64,000 bases of DNA from Fibrobacter succinogenes. Its GTDB lineage: Bacteria > Fibrobacterota > Fibrobacteria > Fibrobacterales > Fibrobacteraceae. A program made the translations under genes and the position numbers. Below the pieces are notes generated by a model. The model ran no database searches. It was not told where the DNA came from and saw only the letters and a list, made by a program, of their open reading frames with translations. Where the stretch lies: the NCBI GenBank assembly GCA_902762795.1, contig CACWPM010000011.1, positions 1 to 64,000 on the forward strand. The letters run 5' to 3'. Position 1 is the first letter of the stretch; each line of letters starts with the position of its first letter. Shown one piece after another: positions 50,832-60,091 of the stretch.

Positions 50832-52424
50832 TTAGTGTGCCAAATGCAATTTGCGGAGGACCTTACCTAAAAGCTCGTTCAGGATGTCCTTGGCGTCTTT
50901 GCTGCCAAGGTAGCGCTGGATGATAAGCGTGAGCGTAAAGAGCGCAATACCTGCAGCACAAGCGTAAACGACAAGCGTTACAAAACCTGTATTGCGGACA
51001 AAATCACCCGAAATGTGATCGAGACCGATAGCAACCGCAATCATGATGCCAAATGCGACGAGGGCGCGAGCCATGTTGAGGAGGGCATCCTTCATGCCAT
51101 CGGCGCCGTTCTTTTTAGCCCACATGAAAATCATCGAGACAACTTGCAGAATGGCGCCTGTTGCACCGATAATCGGGACGCTCTTGATGCCAAGCCCCAC
51201 TTCGGGGGCGCCAAGCAAAATGTAGGCAGGGATGGTTGCCGCAAAAATGCCCGTGTTCAAAAGCGTCGGGACCCACATGCGTTCGCAAGCGTAGAAGCTG
51301 CGGACAAGGACCGCTTGCAGACAAAGTCCAAGGCTTACGGGCAAGTACCAGCGGAGAATTTCAGAAATAGCTTCGGTCGTTTCGCGATGGAATGCGCCGC
51401 GTTCAAAAAGAATGCGCACGGCCGGGAAGCTTAAAGCCCACACGGCGACGACAGCCGGAATCAAGATACAGAACATGCGCGAGAGGCTTTTCCAGATTTT
51501 GCGGTTGAGCTGCGGGAAATCGCCTTCCTTGACAAGACGCGCCATGTCTGGGTAGCTCGTGACGCTGACGGAAAATCCAAAGACTGCGACGAGCGTGTAC
51601 ATGACACGGTAAGCGTAGTTGAGACTCGAAATGCCGCTTGTACCGAAACTTGCGCCAAAGCTTCTGATAATAAATTCAAGGCCGAACATGGAACCCACGC
51701 CAAGGGACATCGGGAGCATCATTTTAAAATAGCGGATAATGTCCGGGTGCTTGGGTTCAACGATAAATTCATAATGGACACCGCCACGCTTGGCGCCAAA
51801 AATCTGGAGTGCGAAAAATCCGATGAAAGCGCCGACCGGAACGCCCCAGGCAAATCCGGAGAGACCGTAATCGTTGCCGGTGTAATTCGTGAGGGCAAGG
51901 CCTGCGGCACCGCCACCGACAATTGCAATGTTGTAGATAAGGCCTGTGAGCGAAGGAATCAAGAACTGCTTGCGCGTATGCTGGACTGCAACGAGGATGC
52001 TACCGACGAAGATGAAGATTTGCCCCGGTAAAATAATGCGTCCATAGTAAGTCGCGCGTTCCAGAAGTTCAGGCGTCACGCCATCGACTGTGAGAAGCGC
52101 AATCAATTCCTTCATCCAGATGAACGCAGGAACCACAAGAATAAGAAGTGCAAGCCCGAACGTGTTGAGTACGTTGCTGAAGAATTTCCAGCCCGCCTTC
52201 TCGTCGCCCGCGACTTTGTAGCCCGTGAAAATCGGAATAAAGATGATGGACAGGAACCCTGTGCTTACGACATGGTTCAAGATGTCCGGAATCATGAACG
52301 CGAGATCAAGAGCGTTTTTTTCGAGCGACACGCCGGCAGCGTGGGCAAGGAGCATTTCACGGAAAATCCCGAGTATGCGACTCAGGAGCATAGAAACGGC
52401 AACAATTATGGCGGCTTTATTCAT
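50832..52424 (-). CDS. murJ: Lipid II flippase MurJ (MviN)
   Basis: 530 residues from ATG 52424 (MNKAAIIVAVSMLLSRILG); a frame extending another 177 codons upstream has unrelated composition and is not used. About fourteen transmembrane segments are recognisable and the N-terminal SRILGIFREMLLAHAAG is the MurJ signature. FERGAFHRETT is a second conserved motif. MurJ moves lipid II across the inner membrane for peptidoglycan synthesis. It is divergently oriented from the outer-membrane protein gene at 52497. Confidence 0.92.
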   Translation of the reverse strand: MNKAAIIVAVSMLLSRILGIFREMLLAHAAGVSLEKNALDLAFMIPDILNHVVSTGFLSIIFIPIFTGYKVAGDEKAGWKFFSNVLNTFGLALLILVVPAFIWMKELIALLTVDGVTPELLERATYYGRIILPGQIFIFVGSILVAVQHTRKQFLIPSLTGLIYNIAIVGGGAAGLALTNYTGNDYGLSGFAWGVPVGAFIGFFALQIFGAKRGGVHYEFIVEPKHPDIIRYFKMMLPMSLGVGSMFGLEFIIRSFGASFGTSGISSLNYAYRVMYTLVAVFGFSVSVTSYPDMARLVKEGDFPQLNRKIWKSLSRMFCILIPAVVAVWALSFPAVRILFERGAFHRETTEAISEILRWYLPVSLGLCLQAVLVRSFYACERMWVPTLLNTGIFAATIPAYILLGAPEVGLGIKSVPIIGATGAILQVVSMIFMWAKKNGADGMKDALLNMARALVAFGIMIAVAIGLDHISGDFVRNTGFVTLVVYACAAGIALFTLTLIIQRYLGSKDAKDILNELLGKVLRKLHLAH

Positions 52425-52496
52425 GGATAGTGTAAAATATAGAATGGTTGATTGTTGTTTGAACCTATTGCGTAATCTTTTTGTATATTTCCTATT

Positions 52497-53066
52497 ATGA
52501 AAAAGATATTGATACTTATTTCCTTCCTCGTTCTCGCGGCTTTTGCCCAGAACTATGACACCATTGAACCGGAGAAAAAACTCCAGCGTCCAGTTTACAG
52601 TTTCCAGACAGCTGCGTTCGGTCTTGCTTTCTGGAGTAACTACCATGACAACGAGAAGAATCCTGAAAAGGATCACGTCACGGCATTCCCGCTTATCCGC
52701 TACGGCCACATTTGGGAAATGACGACTCACGGCGCTATTACGACGATTACGAACTGGCATGCCGAATTTGGCACGGATTGGGAACTTGAAGGCAATATGC
52801 TTATCGGTGGACGTTATTCTCCACTTGATGAAGTCGTTTCTCCGTTTGTCGGCGCCGGTATCGGTCTTGGTTTTCAAGTTGACGCATTCTTTGATGACTG
52901 GATCGGTGCTTTCGGTATGTGCTTGGGCGGTGAAGTCGGTTTGAACTTCTTCCACAATTCTGCCGTTCAGCTTGAAGCCGGTTTCGGTTTCAACATCCTT
53001 GCTACGAAGGTTGACTTTAGCAAGAGCTTCAAGAGCTGGAACCTCTTCTTCGGCGTGAACTACTAA
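52497..53066 (+). CDS. Outer-membrane beta-barrel-like protein
   Basis: 189 residues with signal peptide (LILISFLVLAAFAQ). Alternating residues and aromatic strand ends (FGLAFWSNYHDN, VVSPFVGAGIGLGFQVDAFF, VQLEAGFGFNI, NLFFGVNY) indicate a small barrel. The final strand ends in tyrosine, usual for barrel insertion. It starts 72 bases from murJ in the opposite direction. Function unknown. Confidence 0.7.
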   Translation: MKKILILISFLVLAAFAQNYDTIEPEKKLQRPVYSFQTAAFGLAFWSNYHDNEKNPEKDHVTAFPLIRYGHIWEMTTHGAITTITNWHAEFGTDWELEGNMLIGGRYSPLDEVVSPFVGAGIGLGFQVDAFFDDWIGAFGMCLGGEVGLNFFHNSAVQLEAGFGFNILATKVDFSKSFKSWNLFFGVNY

Positions 53067-53118
53067 TTTGTAAAAAGAGTCCGCGAGTGTATTGCAAAAC
53101 GCCCGCGCGATTTGATTG

Positions 53119-53197
53119 TAAAGCCCGCCTCCAAGCGGGCTTCTCCTTTATAGAAATGCTGTATGAATTGCGCGGCGAAATGTCCGCGCGTTTTTTT
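53119..53197 (+). terminator. Two consecutive terminator-like hairpins after the outer-membrane protein gene
   Basis: First hairpin AAGCCCGC-CTCCAA-GCGGGCTT (53121-53142), with few T after it; second hairpin GCGCGG-CGAAATGT-CCGCGC (53170-53189) followed by T7. The second also overlaps the end of the minus-strand gene. Confidence 0.75.
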
Positions 53198-54194
53198 ATA
53201 CTGCGATTTTGAAATCGTTCAGGAGTGTGCGGCGGCTGATCTTGCCTTGCTGCTGTAAACGCTCGACAAGAATGCCCGGGCGCACGTGGAACAACCCCGA
53301 AAAATGCTGGATGCAACGAGTTTCGTTAAAACGTCCGCAACAAATGAGTTCGCATTCTTCGGCTTCCGAAAGGAGCATGTCTTGCGCGAAACGATGAGCT
53401 TCGATTTCTCGGGCATTCTTGGCGGTTGCGGAGTTAAGCGCGGGGACTTGCGCTTGATTGCCGAGCAGCAAACAAGAGGTACGCAAGGGGTGATAAAGCA
53501 CATGTGCTACCGCGTGGAACAATGCTTCAAGGAATTTCGAATCGTCCATCTTGGTTGTCGGGAACTGGACGACAGGCCTAGAACCTCTCCAATAGAATGC
53601 GCAAGTGGGTATGGGGGCCGTGAGAAACGGCTCTATTTCGATGACTTCAATTCCGCAGTCCAATAGCGCCTCTTGAGCAATTCTGCGGATGCCCTGATAG
53701 TGATGAAAAGCGTTTGTTCGCAAAAATTTCAGGCATGAAATAATAGCTTCGCGGTCGGGCGTAAATTCGGCATTCGAGCGTCTGGACTGGAGCTCACCGA
53801 GACGGATCCATGCGGCGTATGTTTGCGGGTTTGCAGATTGCAGCGTAGTGCCGTAATAATTTTCAAACCCCGCGATGCTCCCGACCTGCATGAACTTGAA
53901 CACGGAGCAAACAAGGTCCGCCCCCTTCACGTTTGCAGGAATATGTCCCATCTTTTGCAAGGCGCGGATAGGGAACTTGCGGACCCAGGGTAAAAGCTTT
54001 TCGAATTCCTTGTCCTTTTTGCGCGAAACGGTGGGACCATTGCCGAAGGCTAGCTGGAATGCGACTTGGGCTTTGGCGCTTGCGGTTTCCATCAGGCTAC
54101 TGTAAGAATAACCAAGGCGACGAAAAAATTCGTCTTGCGTGATATTCTCCCTTTTTTTGATCTGTCTAATGGAATCTTTCAAGCTCATGTCCAT
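53196..54194 (-). CDS. XRE/ImmA-type (COG2856) protein lacking the catalytic glutamate
   Basis: 332 residues. The C-terminal half resembles the ImmA/IrrE metallopeptidase family: ALFHAVAHVLYHPLR and NAREIEAHRFAQDMLLSEAE. The zinc-peptidase HExxH appears as HAVAH (His227 and His231), with alanine at 228 where the catalytic glutamate should be, so it is predicted inactive as a protease. The N-terminus (SIRQIKKRENITQDEFFRRL) could be a degenerate helix-turn-helix. This layout, XRE plus COG2856, is typical of HigA-like antitoxins or phage-style repressors with a built-in sensor. No toxin gene is next to it; the neighbour is a GDSL esterase. Confidence 0.65.
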   Translation of the reverse strand: MDMSLKDSIRQIKKRENITQDEFFRRLGYSYSSLMETASAKAQVAFQLAFGNGPTVSRKKDKEFEKLLPWVRKFPIRALQKMGHIPANVKGADLVCSVFKFMQVGSIAGFENYYGTTLQSANPQTYAAWIRLGELQSRRSNAEFTPDREAIISCLKFLRTNAFHHYQGIRRIAQEALLDCGIEVIEIEPFLTAPIPTCAFYWRGSRPVVQFPTTKMDDSKFLEALFHAVAHVLYHPLRTSCLLLGNQAQVPALNSATAKNAREIEAHRFAQDMLLSEAEECELICCGRFNETRCIQHFSGLFHVRPGILVERLQQQGKISRRTLLNDFKIAV

Positions 54195-54227
54195 AAAATA
54201 AATAATTAACGTGTCAAATGTCTAATT

Positions 54228-55394
54228 CTATTTCAGCAATTCTTCAGGAACGCATTCAGCCATGGCTTCGTACGCTTTTGCACTGGGGTGCAAATGGTCG
54301 CCTGAATCAAAGTTGTTTGCAAAACGCTTGGGATCGTCGTGCCCGCGGACTGCTTTGTCGAAGTCTACACAGCCATCGAAATCGGCTGCGGTTCTGAGCC
54401 ATTCGTTGAACGCCATGCGGATAAAGTCCCTATTTTCGTTGTAGGTGCGCCAACCGTAAATCGGCAGTAGCGTGCCACTGTAAATCTTGAGACCGAGCTT
54501 GCGTGCATGCGTGATGTAAAGCGAACGCACTCCATTAATGAGATCGTCTGCAGTCGGCATGTCACTCCAGGGACGGAACTTGTTGACTTCGACCCCGACC
54601 GGGTGGATGATATCGTTGATTCCGTGTTGCACGATGACACTACGTGCGCCTGCAACATTCATTTCGATGGGAAAGCGCGTGGCACCTTTAAGGCCGTAAG
54701 CAGCGTAGGTGATGCAGCTATATTCACGCAATATGCGAGTGCCGCTGACAGCACGGCGGATGATGGATACGTTGTTGTAACCTTCGCGGGCGCAGCGGAG
54801 CGTGAGGTAATCGGGCCAGTCCTGTGCCGTGATGGAATCGCCGAAACAGACAAGTGCGAAATTCTTTTCTTCGGTTAAAATGTCAATCGTATTGAGGAAA
54901 TAAATCCAGTTTGTTTTACGCGTAAGATTATCGGGGAGTATTGCCGACTTTGCGAAATTGCCGTAGCTGAACTTGCCGCCCGAAAGCGGACCCGTGATTG
55001 CCGTACCGGCGTTCATTTGTGTGAAATTTCCGAAGTACATGCTGACATCGAATATTTCGCCCGCGGTAACCTCAAACGGGATTTCGTCGCTCAGGATTTC
55101 TTCGCCAGCAGGAATGGATGTCGAAATTTTCCCGCCAAAGGTAATTGAGCAGGGAATATACGAAGATTGTACAGCTTTTAGGGATTGTGCGGACTTCGCG
55201 ATATACGCTTCGTTAATTTGTACAGACTCCGTACCGGTAAGGTTTGAAAAATGGAAACACAACTTGCTCCCTGAAAAGCAAGCACGAATAGAATAACGGA
55301 GAGTCAAGTCTTTGGCGTATGTAGCTTCTTTGCGGTCGGTGATAGACGTGGCATTGCCCCAACATGCGACCCATTTTGAAAATTTTTCTGGCAT
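54228..55394 (-). CDS. SGNH/GDSL-family hydrolase
   Basis: 388 residues with no signal peptide visible. Catalytic blocks of the SGNH family are present: VCFGDSITAQDW (block I, nucleophilic serine), VIVQHGINDI (block III, Asn of GxND) and GDHLHPSAKAYEAMAE (block V, Asp-x-x-His). An N-terminal ~170-residue beta-rich domain precedes the catalytic part, as in carbohydrate esterases of this type. In Fibrobacter such enzymes often deacetylate plant polysaccharides, but the substrate here is unknown and the lack of a signal peptide is odd. Confidence 0.82.
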   Translation of the reverse strand: MPEKFSKWVACWGNATSITDRKEATYAKDLTLRYSIRACFSGSKLCFHFSNLTGTESVQINEAYIAKSAQSLKAVQSSYIPCSITFGGKISTSIPAGEEILSDEIPFEVTAGEIFDVSMYFGNFTQMNAGTAITGPLSGGKFSYGNFAKSAILPDNLTRKTNWIYFLNTIDILTEEKNFALVCFGDSITAQDWPDYLTLRCAREGYNNVSIIRRAVSGTRILREYSCITYAAYGLKGATRFPIEMNVAGARSVIVQHGINDIIHPVGVEVNKFRPWSDMPTADDLINGVRSLYITHARKLGLKIYSGTLLPIYGWRTYNENRDFIRMAFNEWLRTAADFDGCVDFDKAVRGHDDPKRFANNFDSGDHLHPSAKAYEAMAECVPEELLK

Positions 55395-55545
55395 ATTCCA
55401 AATTATAGTAAATAACGATGATAGGAACTTTTATGAAAAAAAATTTTCGTTTCTGAACGTAAAAATGATTTATCCATCTTAACCATAAAATCATTGGTCT
55501 AGCAAAATGGAATGTGCTAGTTTGGGAAAAAAAAAGGAGTACATC

Positions 55546-57222
55546 ATGAAAAACAAATTCTATTTAACAGCAGTGATTGCATGCGCCCTGATGTGCGCGA
55601 ATTGTAGCGAAGAAAATAAAAAGGAAACGACAAAGACCGAAAACGTTCACGAAACCGAAACGGAGATTGTAATGACGACTACGCCGGATATTCACCCCAA
55701 GGGAGAACCGAAGGCAAGCGAAACCTCGCGCGGTACGTTGAAGCTGTTGGCGGCAGCATCTTCGAAAAATATGGACTATTCGGTCAACAAGAAATTTGTG
55801 AAAGATATTGACAAAGTTCTTAAAGATGTATCCGGGCTTCGTAGTACCGGAAAGACGGTCCTTGGCGGAAGGCGAGGAAGAGCGGCTAGCGGCTTCAACG
55901 ATGGAAGCACCGACGGATCAGCTGGAATTTCCGATGGATTAGGTTCTCTGCTCGGCGGATCGGCGGTAGCGGCATCTGCACCAAAAACACATGCTAAAAG
56001 ATCATTTACTAGCGAAAAATCTACTCCGCGATTGTTATTATCTAAATCTGCATCGTTAAAAAAATCTGTTCCAGCTGCGTCACATGACGTTTATCTCGTT
56101 TCGGATAGCGATGAAAGTGAATCCTGGGATGATGACGAATCCGCTTCTAGAAAAGAGAAAAAAAAGTATAGGCACTCCAACGATCAAAAGTCGGGATTGC
56201 TCACCGCAGGCGAATGGAACGATTTGGAACATTGGAGTTTTTGGACCGAACTTTTGAACGATAACAATTATTACGACAAGCTGGACTACTGGAAGTTTTT
56301 CCCGAAGAAACTCGTGGCTGTAAAAGTAGTGGATGGGAACAACGTAGATGTACCCAACGTCCCCGTGATACTCCTCAACGGCAAAAAAGTAGAATTTGTC
56401 ACAAAGACCGATAACGCAGGAAACGCATATTGCTGGATTAATTTGTTTGACAACAACAATCAATACTCTAGACCGAAAGATTTTTGGTTGATTGTCGACG
56501 GTGTCGAGATTAATGGAAATCTTAAAATCACTGGCAAAAATGACAGAAAACTCAACATGAACACTGTTGTCGACAAGACCGCTAAAATTCCTAAAGCCAT
56601 GGCCGACATCGCATTCATTGTAGATGCAACGGGTTCTATGAGTGACGAAATCAATTTCCTCAAATCCGATCTCAGCTACATTATTGAACGCGCTAGATTC
56701 GAAAGCAACATTGAATTACGCACGGCGGCTCTGTTTTATCGCGATAAGGGCGATATTTACCTCACTCGCCATGATGACTTTACAGACGACGTTTCGCAAA
56801 CTCAGGAATATGTTTCAAAACAAAAAGCTAACGGCGGTGGCGATTACCCCGAAGCGGTTCACTCGGCACTTGAAGCCTCGTTGCGGAATCTTTCCTGGGA
56901 TGAGTCGGCACGCGCGCGCGTAGCATTCCTTATTCTCGATGCGCCGGCCCATTATGAAGACGAGGTCATCAAAAGCCTTCAGGAATCCATTTCCCTTTAT
57001 GCGAAAAGGGGCATCAAGTTGATCCCGGTGGCAGCAAGCGGTGTAGACAAACATACTGAATTCATGCTGAGATTCTTTGACCTTGCAACGGGCGGTACTT
57101 ACGTATTCCTCACGGATGATAGTGGCATCGGTAATTCGCACATCAAGGCATCTGTTGGCAATTACAAGGTAGAAAGGCTCGCAGATTTAATGATAAGATT
57201 GATCAAGAAAAATGTAGAATAA
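55546..57222 (+). CDS. von Willebrand factor A domain lipoprotein
   Basis: 558 residues from ATG 55546, preceded by AAAAGGAG; the start shows a lipoprotein signal (TAVIACALMCANCS). A long low-complexity, glycine- and serine-rich region (about residues 100-190) precedes a carboxypeptidase-regulatory-like segment (VAVKVVDGNNVDVPNVPVIL). A VWA domain begins near residue 358: IAFIVDATGSMSDE (MIDAS metal site, with DxTxS rather than the more common DxSxS), TAALFYRDKGDIY and FLILDAPAHY. Such proteins bind other proteins in a metal-dependent manner on the cell surface. Partner unknown. Confidence 0.82.
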   Translation: MKNKFYLTAVIACALMCANCSEENKKETTKTENVHETETEIVMTTTPDIHPKGEPKASETSRGTLKLLAAASSKNMDYSVNKKFVKDIDKVLKDVSGLRSTGKTVLGGRRGRAASGFNDGSTDGSAGISDGLGSLLGGSAVAASAPKTHAKRSFTSEKSTPRLLLSKSASLKKSVPAASHDVYLVSDSDESESWDDDESASRKEKKKYRHSNDQKSGLLTAGEWNDLEHWSFWTELLNDNNYYDKLDYWKFFPKKLVAVKVVDGNNVDVPNVPVILLNGKKVEFVTKTDNAGNAYCWINLFDNNNQYSRPKDFWLIVDGVEINGNLKITGKNDRKLNMNTVVDKTAKIPKAMADIAFIVDATGSMSDEINFLKSDLSYIIERARFESNIELRTAALFYRDKGDIYLTRHDDFTDDVSQTQEYVSKQKANGGGDYPEAVHSALEASLRNLSWDESARARVAFLILDAPAHYEDEVIKSLQESISLYAKRGIKLIPVAASGVDKHTEFMLRFFDLATGGTYVFLTDDSGIGNSHIKASVGNYKVERLADLMIRLIKKNVE

Positions 57223-57323
57223 ATTATTATAAAATAATATAGTACACGCGGCAGAAAAAATCGAGAAACAATATGGATGAAACGCATCGACAAGATGCGC
57301 CGATGACAAATAAGAATTTTTAT

Positions 57324-57356
57324 TCTTTGGCTCCGGAGGTAGCCAAAGATTTTTTT
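57324..57356 (+). terminator. Rho-independent terminator
   Basis: TCTTTGGCT (57324-57332) pairs with AGCCAAAGA (57341-57349) and is followed by T7, about 100 bases past the vWA gene stop. Confidence 0.8.
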
Positions 57357-57372
57357 ATACTAAATTCACGAA

Positions 57373-58275
57373 TCATCTTTTCATTTTCTGCAAGCAAGAT
57401 TTTACCCATGCAGGTTTGACAAAGAATACCGCAACGCCAATCACAGTTGACGTATGGAAAAGGGTATGGGAAACAAGTGAGGCCGCAATATAAGCGTCTA
57501 ATCCAGGGATACGGATAAAATTGATTAAATTCAATAAAATTTGAATAAACATCATTAAAGAGCCAACGATCAGAACCGCAGCATTCCTTTTCACAAGCGC
57601 AAATACGCCAACCGCTAAATTAACAACGCCAAAGAAAGCAAGTTGAAAAACGGGAGGTTGCGTACAAACAAAATGAGCCAAACTGTTCAATCCGCTTACA
57701 ATAAAACAGATGGCGCAAAGCCGGAACAAGCCCAAATTAAACGGCTCTTCCGCAGCGGCAGCCCCACTTTCATCATGCTTTTTAGATGCAACAAAGAACG
57801 CAGCCACAGCAACAACAACGTTCACATTAAAAATCAAGTTAATAAGGATCTGGACAATATTAATTTGTCTTACTTCATCTCCCATTAAAGCATGGATGGG
57901 ATTAATGATGAACGCGCTCGTAATAACCCAAACAAGAAACAGCACCGCCAATATTTTTAGAACTTTCACATTCTTTTTGACAAGCGTAAATATCCCTAGT
58001 GCGAAAAAGATTATAATCGCCGAAGCACCAAACACAAACGGGATGAGGACCCCAGACGCAAGCAACAGTCCGACCGTTCCAAGCAAATCTTCAAACGACG
58101 AATTCGTAAGCGCGCTCCACAGCGAACTGAAAAATCCACCACGCGCGGCAATAATGGACATGTTGACGACAATGTTCAACAAGTTCACAATGAACACAAT
58201 AGCGCAAACCCTAAGCAAAGCCAGGTTGCCGGTGAAGCTAGATTTTTCTTCCATTTTATTTTCGCCTTCGCACAT
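57373..58275 (-). CDS. Multipass membrane protein A2 (paralogue of 59104-59940)
   Basis: 300 residues with about eight hydrophobic helices and a start shared with the paralogue (MCEGENK, then FTGNLALLRVCAI). Two halves look related: NLALLRVCAIVFIVNLLN and NLGLFRLCAICFIVSGLNSL, so it is an internally duplicated four-helix protein. It lacks recognisable transporter motifs and I assign no function. The leader sequence before the start is nearly identical to that of the paralogue, so the genes are probably regulated alike. Confidence 0.75.
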   Translation of the reverse strand: MCEGENKMEEKSSFTGNLALLRVCAIVFIVNLLNIVVNMSIIAARGGFFSSLWSALTNSSFEDLLGTVGLLLASGVLIPFVFGASAIIIFFALGIFTLVKKNVKVLKILAVLFLVWVITSAFIINPIHALMGDEVRQINIVQILINLIFNVNVVVAVAAFFVASKKHDESGAAAAEEPFNLGLFRLCAICFIVSGLNSLAHFVCTQPPVFQLAFFGVVNLAVGVFALVKRNAAVLIVGSLMMFIQILLNLINFIRIPGLDAYIAASLVSHTLFHTSTVIGVAVFFVKPAWVKSCLQKMKR

Positions 58276-58354
58276 TTGGATTCCTTTTTATTATGCGCAG
58301 TTTCCCGCGCGTTATTTATGCAATGGATGATGCAACGCTAGATTCACAACTTCC

Positions 58355-58762
58355 CTATTTCGTTAAATATTTTTTCAATTCCGAAAACGAATGCGAATAA
58401 AAAAGCACAAACCGGCCGCGAATAAAAATAAACCCAAACCACTTTCCTAATATAGTATTGATTTTCTTAATTCTGAACTTTCCAGGTTTCAACGTCACGG
58501 AATTACCAAGAAAAAAAGTAATTCGTGCGGATTCATCTTCGAATAATTCGACTTTCCTTGGAAACAGGTGAGCTATAGCAAACAAAATATAAAGACTTGC
58601 AACAGCCATATAAATCCAAAAAATGACATTGTCCTTGTAAACGTCCGAGTTCATAACTCTATTTATATACATGCCCATAATAACAGCATAAATAACAATA
58701 CCTTCTATTGACCCCCAAAGCCAAAGTTTGCTTTTCGCTTCATATACTTTATTTTCACTCAT
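58355..58762 (-). CDS. Small membrane protein B2 with C-terminal cytoplasmic domain
   Basis: 135 residues: two hydrophobic helices (IEGIVIYAVIMGMYINRV and VIFWIYMAVASLYILFAIAH), then ~65 residues with an alternating pattern (VELFEDESARITFFLGNSVT) suggesting a PH-like or beta-rich fold. Its C-terminal part matches the decayed copy at 58755-59095. Function unknown. Confidence 0.65.
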   Translation of the reverse strand: MSENKVYEAKSKLWLWGSIEGIVIYAVIMGMYINRVMNSDVYKDNVIFWIYMAVASLYILFAIAHLFPRKVELFEDESARITFFLGNSVTLKPGKFRIKKINTILGKWFGFIFIRGRFVLFYSHSFSELKKYLTK

Positions 58763-59095
58763 ACCGTATGTTCCTATTTTTTACTAAATATTTCTCCAGT
58801 TCCGGAAACAGATCCGCCGAGAAAAACAGCATTCGACCACGAATCCACAAGGCCGCGCCCCATTTCCCATTTGGCTTCCATTTTTTTGTCGCACCAAATT
58901 AAATTTTTCTCGAGAAACCGTCATGCTGTTTCCTAGCAAAAAAGTAATGCGCATCGTTTCATCGTCCAAAATCGCAACCTTTTTAGGAATAGCATGAAGT
59001 GCTTCAAAGCAGAAATAAAGGAGGAATACTTCTCTAAACACCCACATAAAATTGATAGAGTCGTAAGCAAAGACGATTTGTGTGTATAAACGCAA
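58755..59095 (-). pseudogene. Decayed or frameshifted copy of small membrane protein B
   Basis: The open frame (58784-59095, TTG start) matches B2 from KKVAILDDETMRITFLLGNS but then turns into unrelated sequence after EKFNLVRQK. At the A7 run of the coding strand (T7 at 58881-58887) a -1 shift restores a sensible end (GKWGAALWIRGRMLFF and LFPELEKYLVKN) and a stop overlapping the start of B2. The first transmembrane helix of B2 is missing here. So the copy is damaged at both ends, or the A-run is one base short in the assembly and the start is misread. Confidence 0.65.
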
Positions 59096-59103
59096 GCATC
59101 ATT

Positions 59104-59940
59104 TCATGAACGCTTTATCTTTTGCATGTAACGCTTTGTTCTTTCCGGTTCAATAAAGAATGTCGCCACGTAAACGACAACGTACGTACTGAAAAATAAT
59201 CCGATAACAACACTGCTGACATAATAAACGTCAATAAAACGTTCATGAGAATCTTGAATCGTATTCCAAACGGTTCCCACATAAGCCACTATAGAATAAA
59301 CCATCAAAACCAGCGAATTCTTTTTTACAAATGCGTACAACCCCACCGCTATAGGAACAAAAATCCACAGAACGGACATTCCCCAGAATGCCTTATAATC
59401 ACCCCTAGCCAATATACCGACAACGCCATGCAGCCCATTTACTAAAAAGAACGCCGCACAAAAACGAAGCAATCCTAAATTCATATTTTCATTTTTGGTA
59501 ACGCATGTGCCTTCCTTTACTCGAGTCTTTGCATCAATCAAAAAAATCGAAACGGCTAGCACAGCGTTAACATTCACAAGACGACTTACATACTTCCAAA
59601 CAATGTAACTAATTGGATAATCGGTAAAAAGCAAATCATGGGGAGCAAAAGCAATCACGCTCCACACCATCGAGATAAACATAAAAACCGCATAGATTTT
59701 TAAAACCAGCGTTTTCTTTTTGACAAGTGAAATAACGCCAATCGCAGCAACAATCAAACCAGCCGGAAGATAAGCCCAACTCAAAGAATCATCGTTCACC
59801 TCTGACATCAACAAAGTCCAAGATAAATACAAAGATTTACTCAGCCCGCTTACAATCACTATAATCGCACAAACTCGAAGCAAAGCCAAGTTGCCGGTGA
59901 ATTGAGTTTTTTCTTCCACTTTATTTTCGCCTTCGCACAT
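59104..59940 (-). CDS. Multipass membrane protein A1 (paralogue of 57373-58275)
   Basis: 278 residues, also a double four-helix protein (NLALLRVCAIIVIVSGLSKS and NLGLLRFCAAFFLVNGLHGV). It starts MCEGENKVEEKTQFTGN, almost identical to A2. The 5' leader (TTTGGATTCCTTTTTATTATGC on the plus strand next to the start) is the same as for A2. The pair A1-B1 and B2-A2 are remnants of a duplicated unit in head-to-tail and rearranged order. Function unknown. Confidence 0.75.
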   Translation of the reverse strand: MCEGENKVEEKTQFTGNLALLRVCAIIVIVSGLSKSLYLSWTLLMSEVNDDSLSWAYLPAGLIVAAIGVISLVKKKTLVLKIYAVFMFISMVWSVIAFAPHDLLFTDYPISYIVWKYVSRLVNVNAVLAVSIFLIDAKTRVKEGTCVTKNENMNLGLLRFCAAFFLVNGLHGVVGILARGDYKAFWGMSVLWIFVPIAVGLYAFVKKNSLVLMVYSIVAYVGTVWNTIQDSHERFIDVYYVSSVVIGLFFSTYVVVYVATFFIEPERTKRYMQKIKRS

Positions 59941-60091
59941 TTGGATTCCTTTTTATTATGCAAACAATATAAAAAAATGGCCCGGATTTTATTCCGGGTC
60001 GTGTTGTAATTCTTTATGGATCCCCTCCCTCGCGTTGCTCGGTCGAGGATGACGAGGAACGCGCGCTCGGTCGAGAATGACACCGAAGGCG

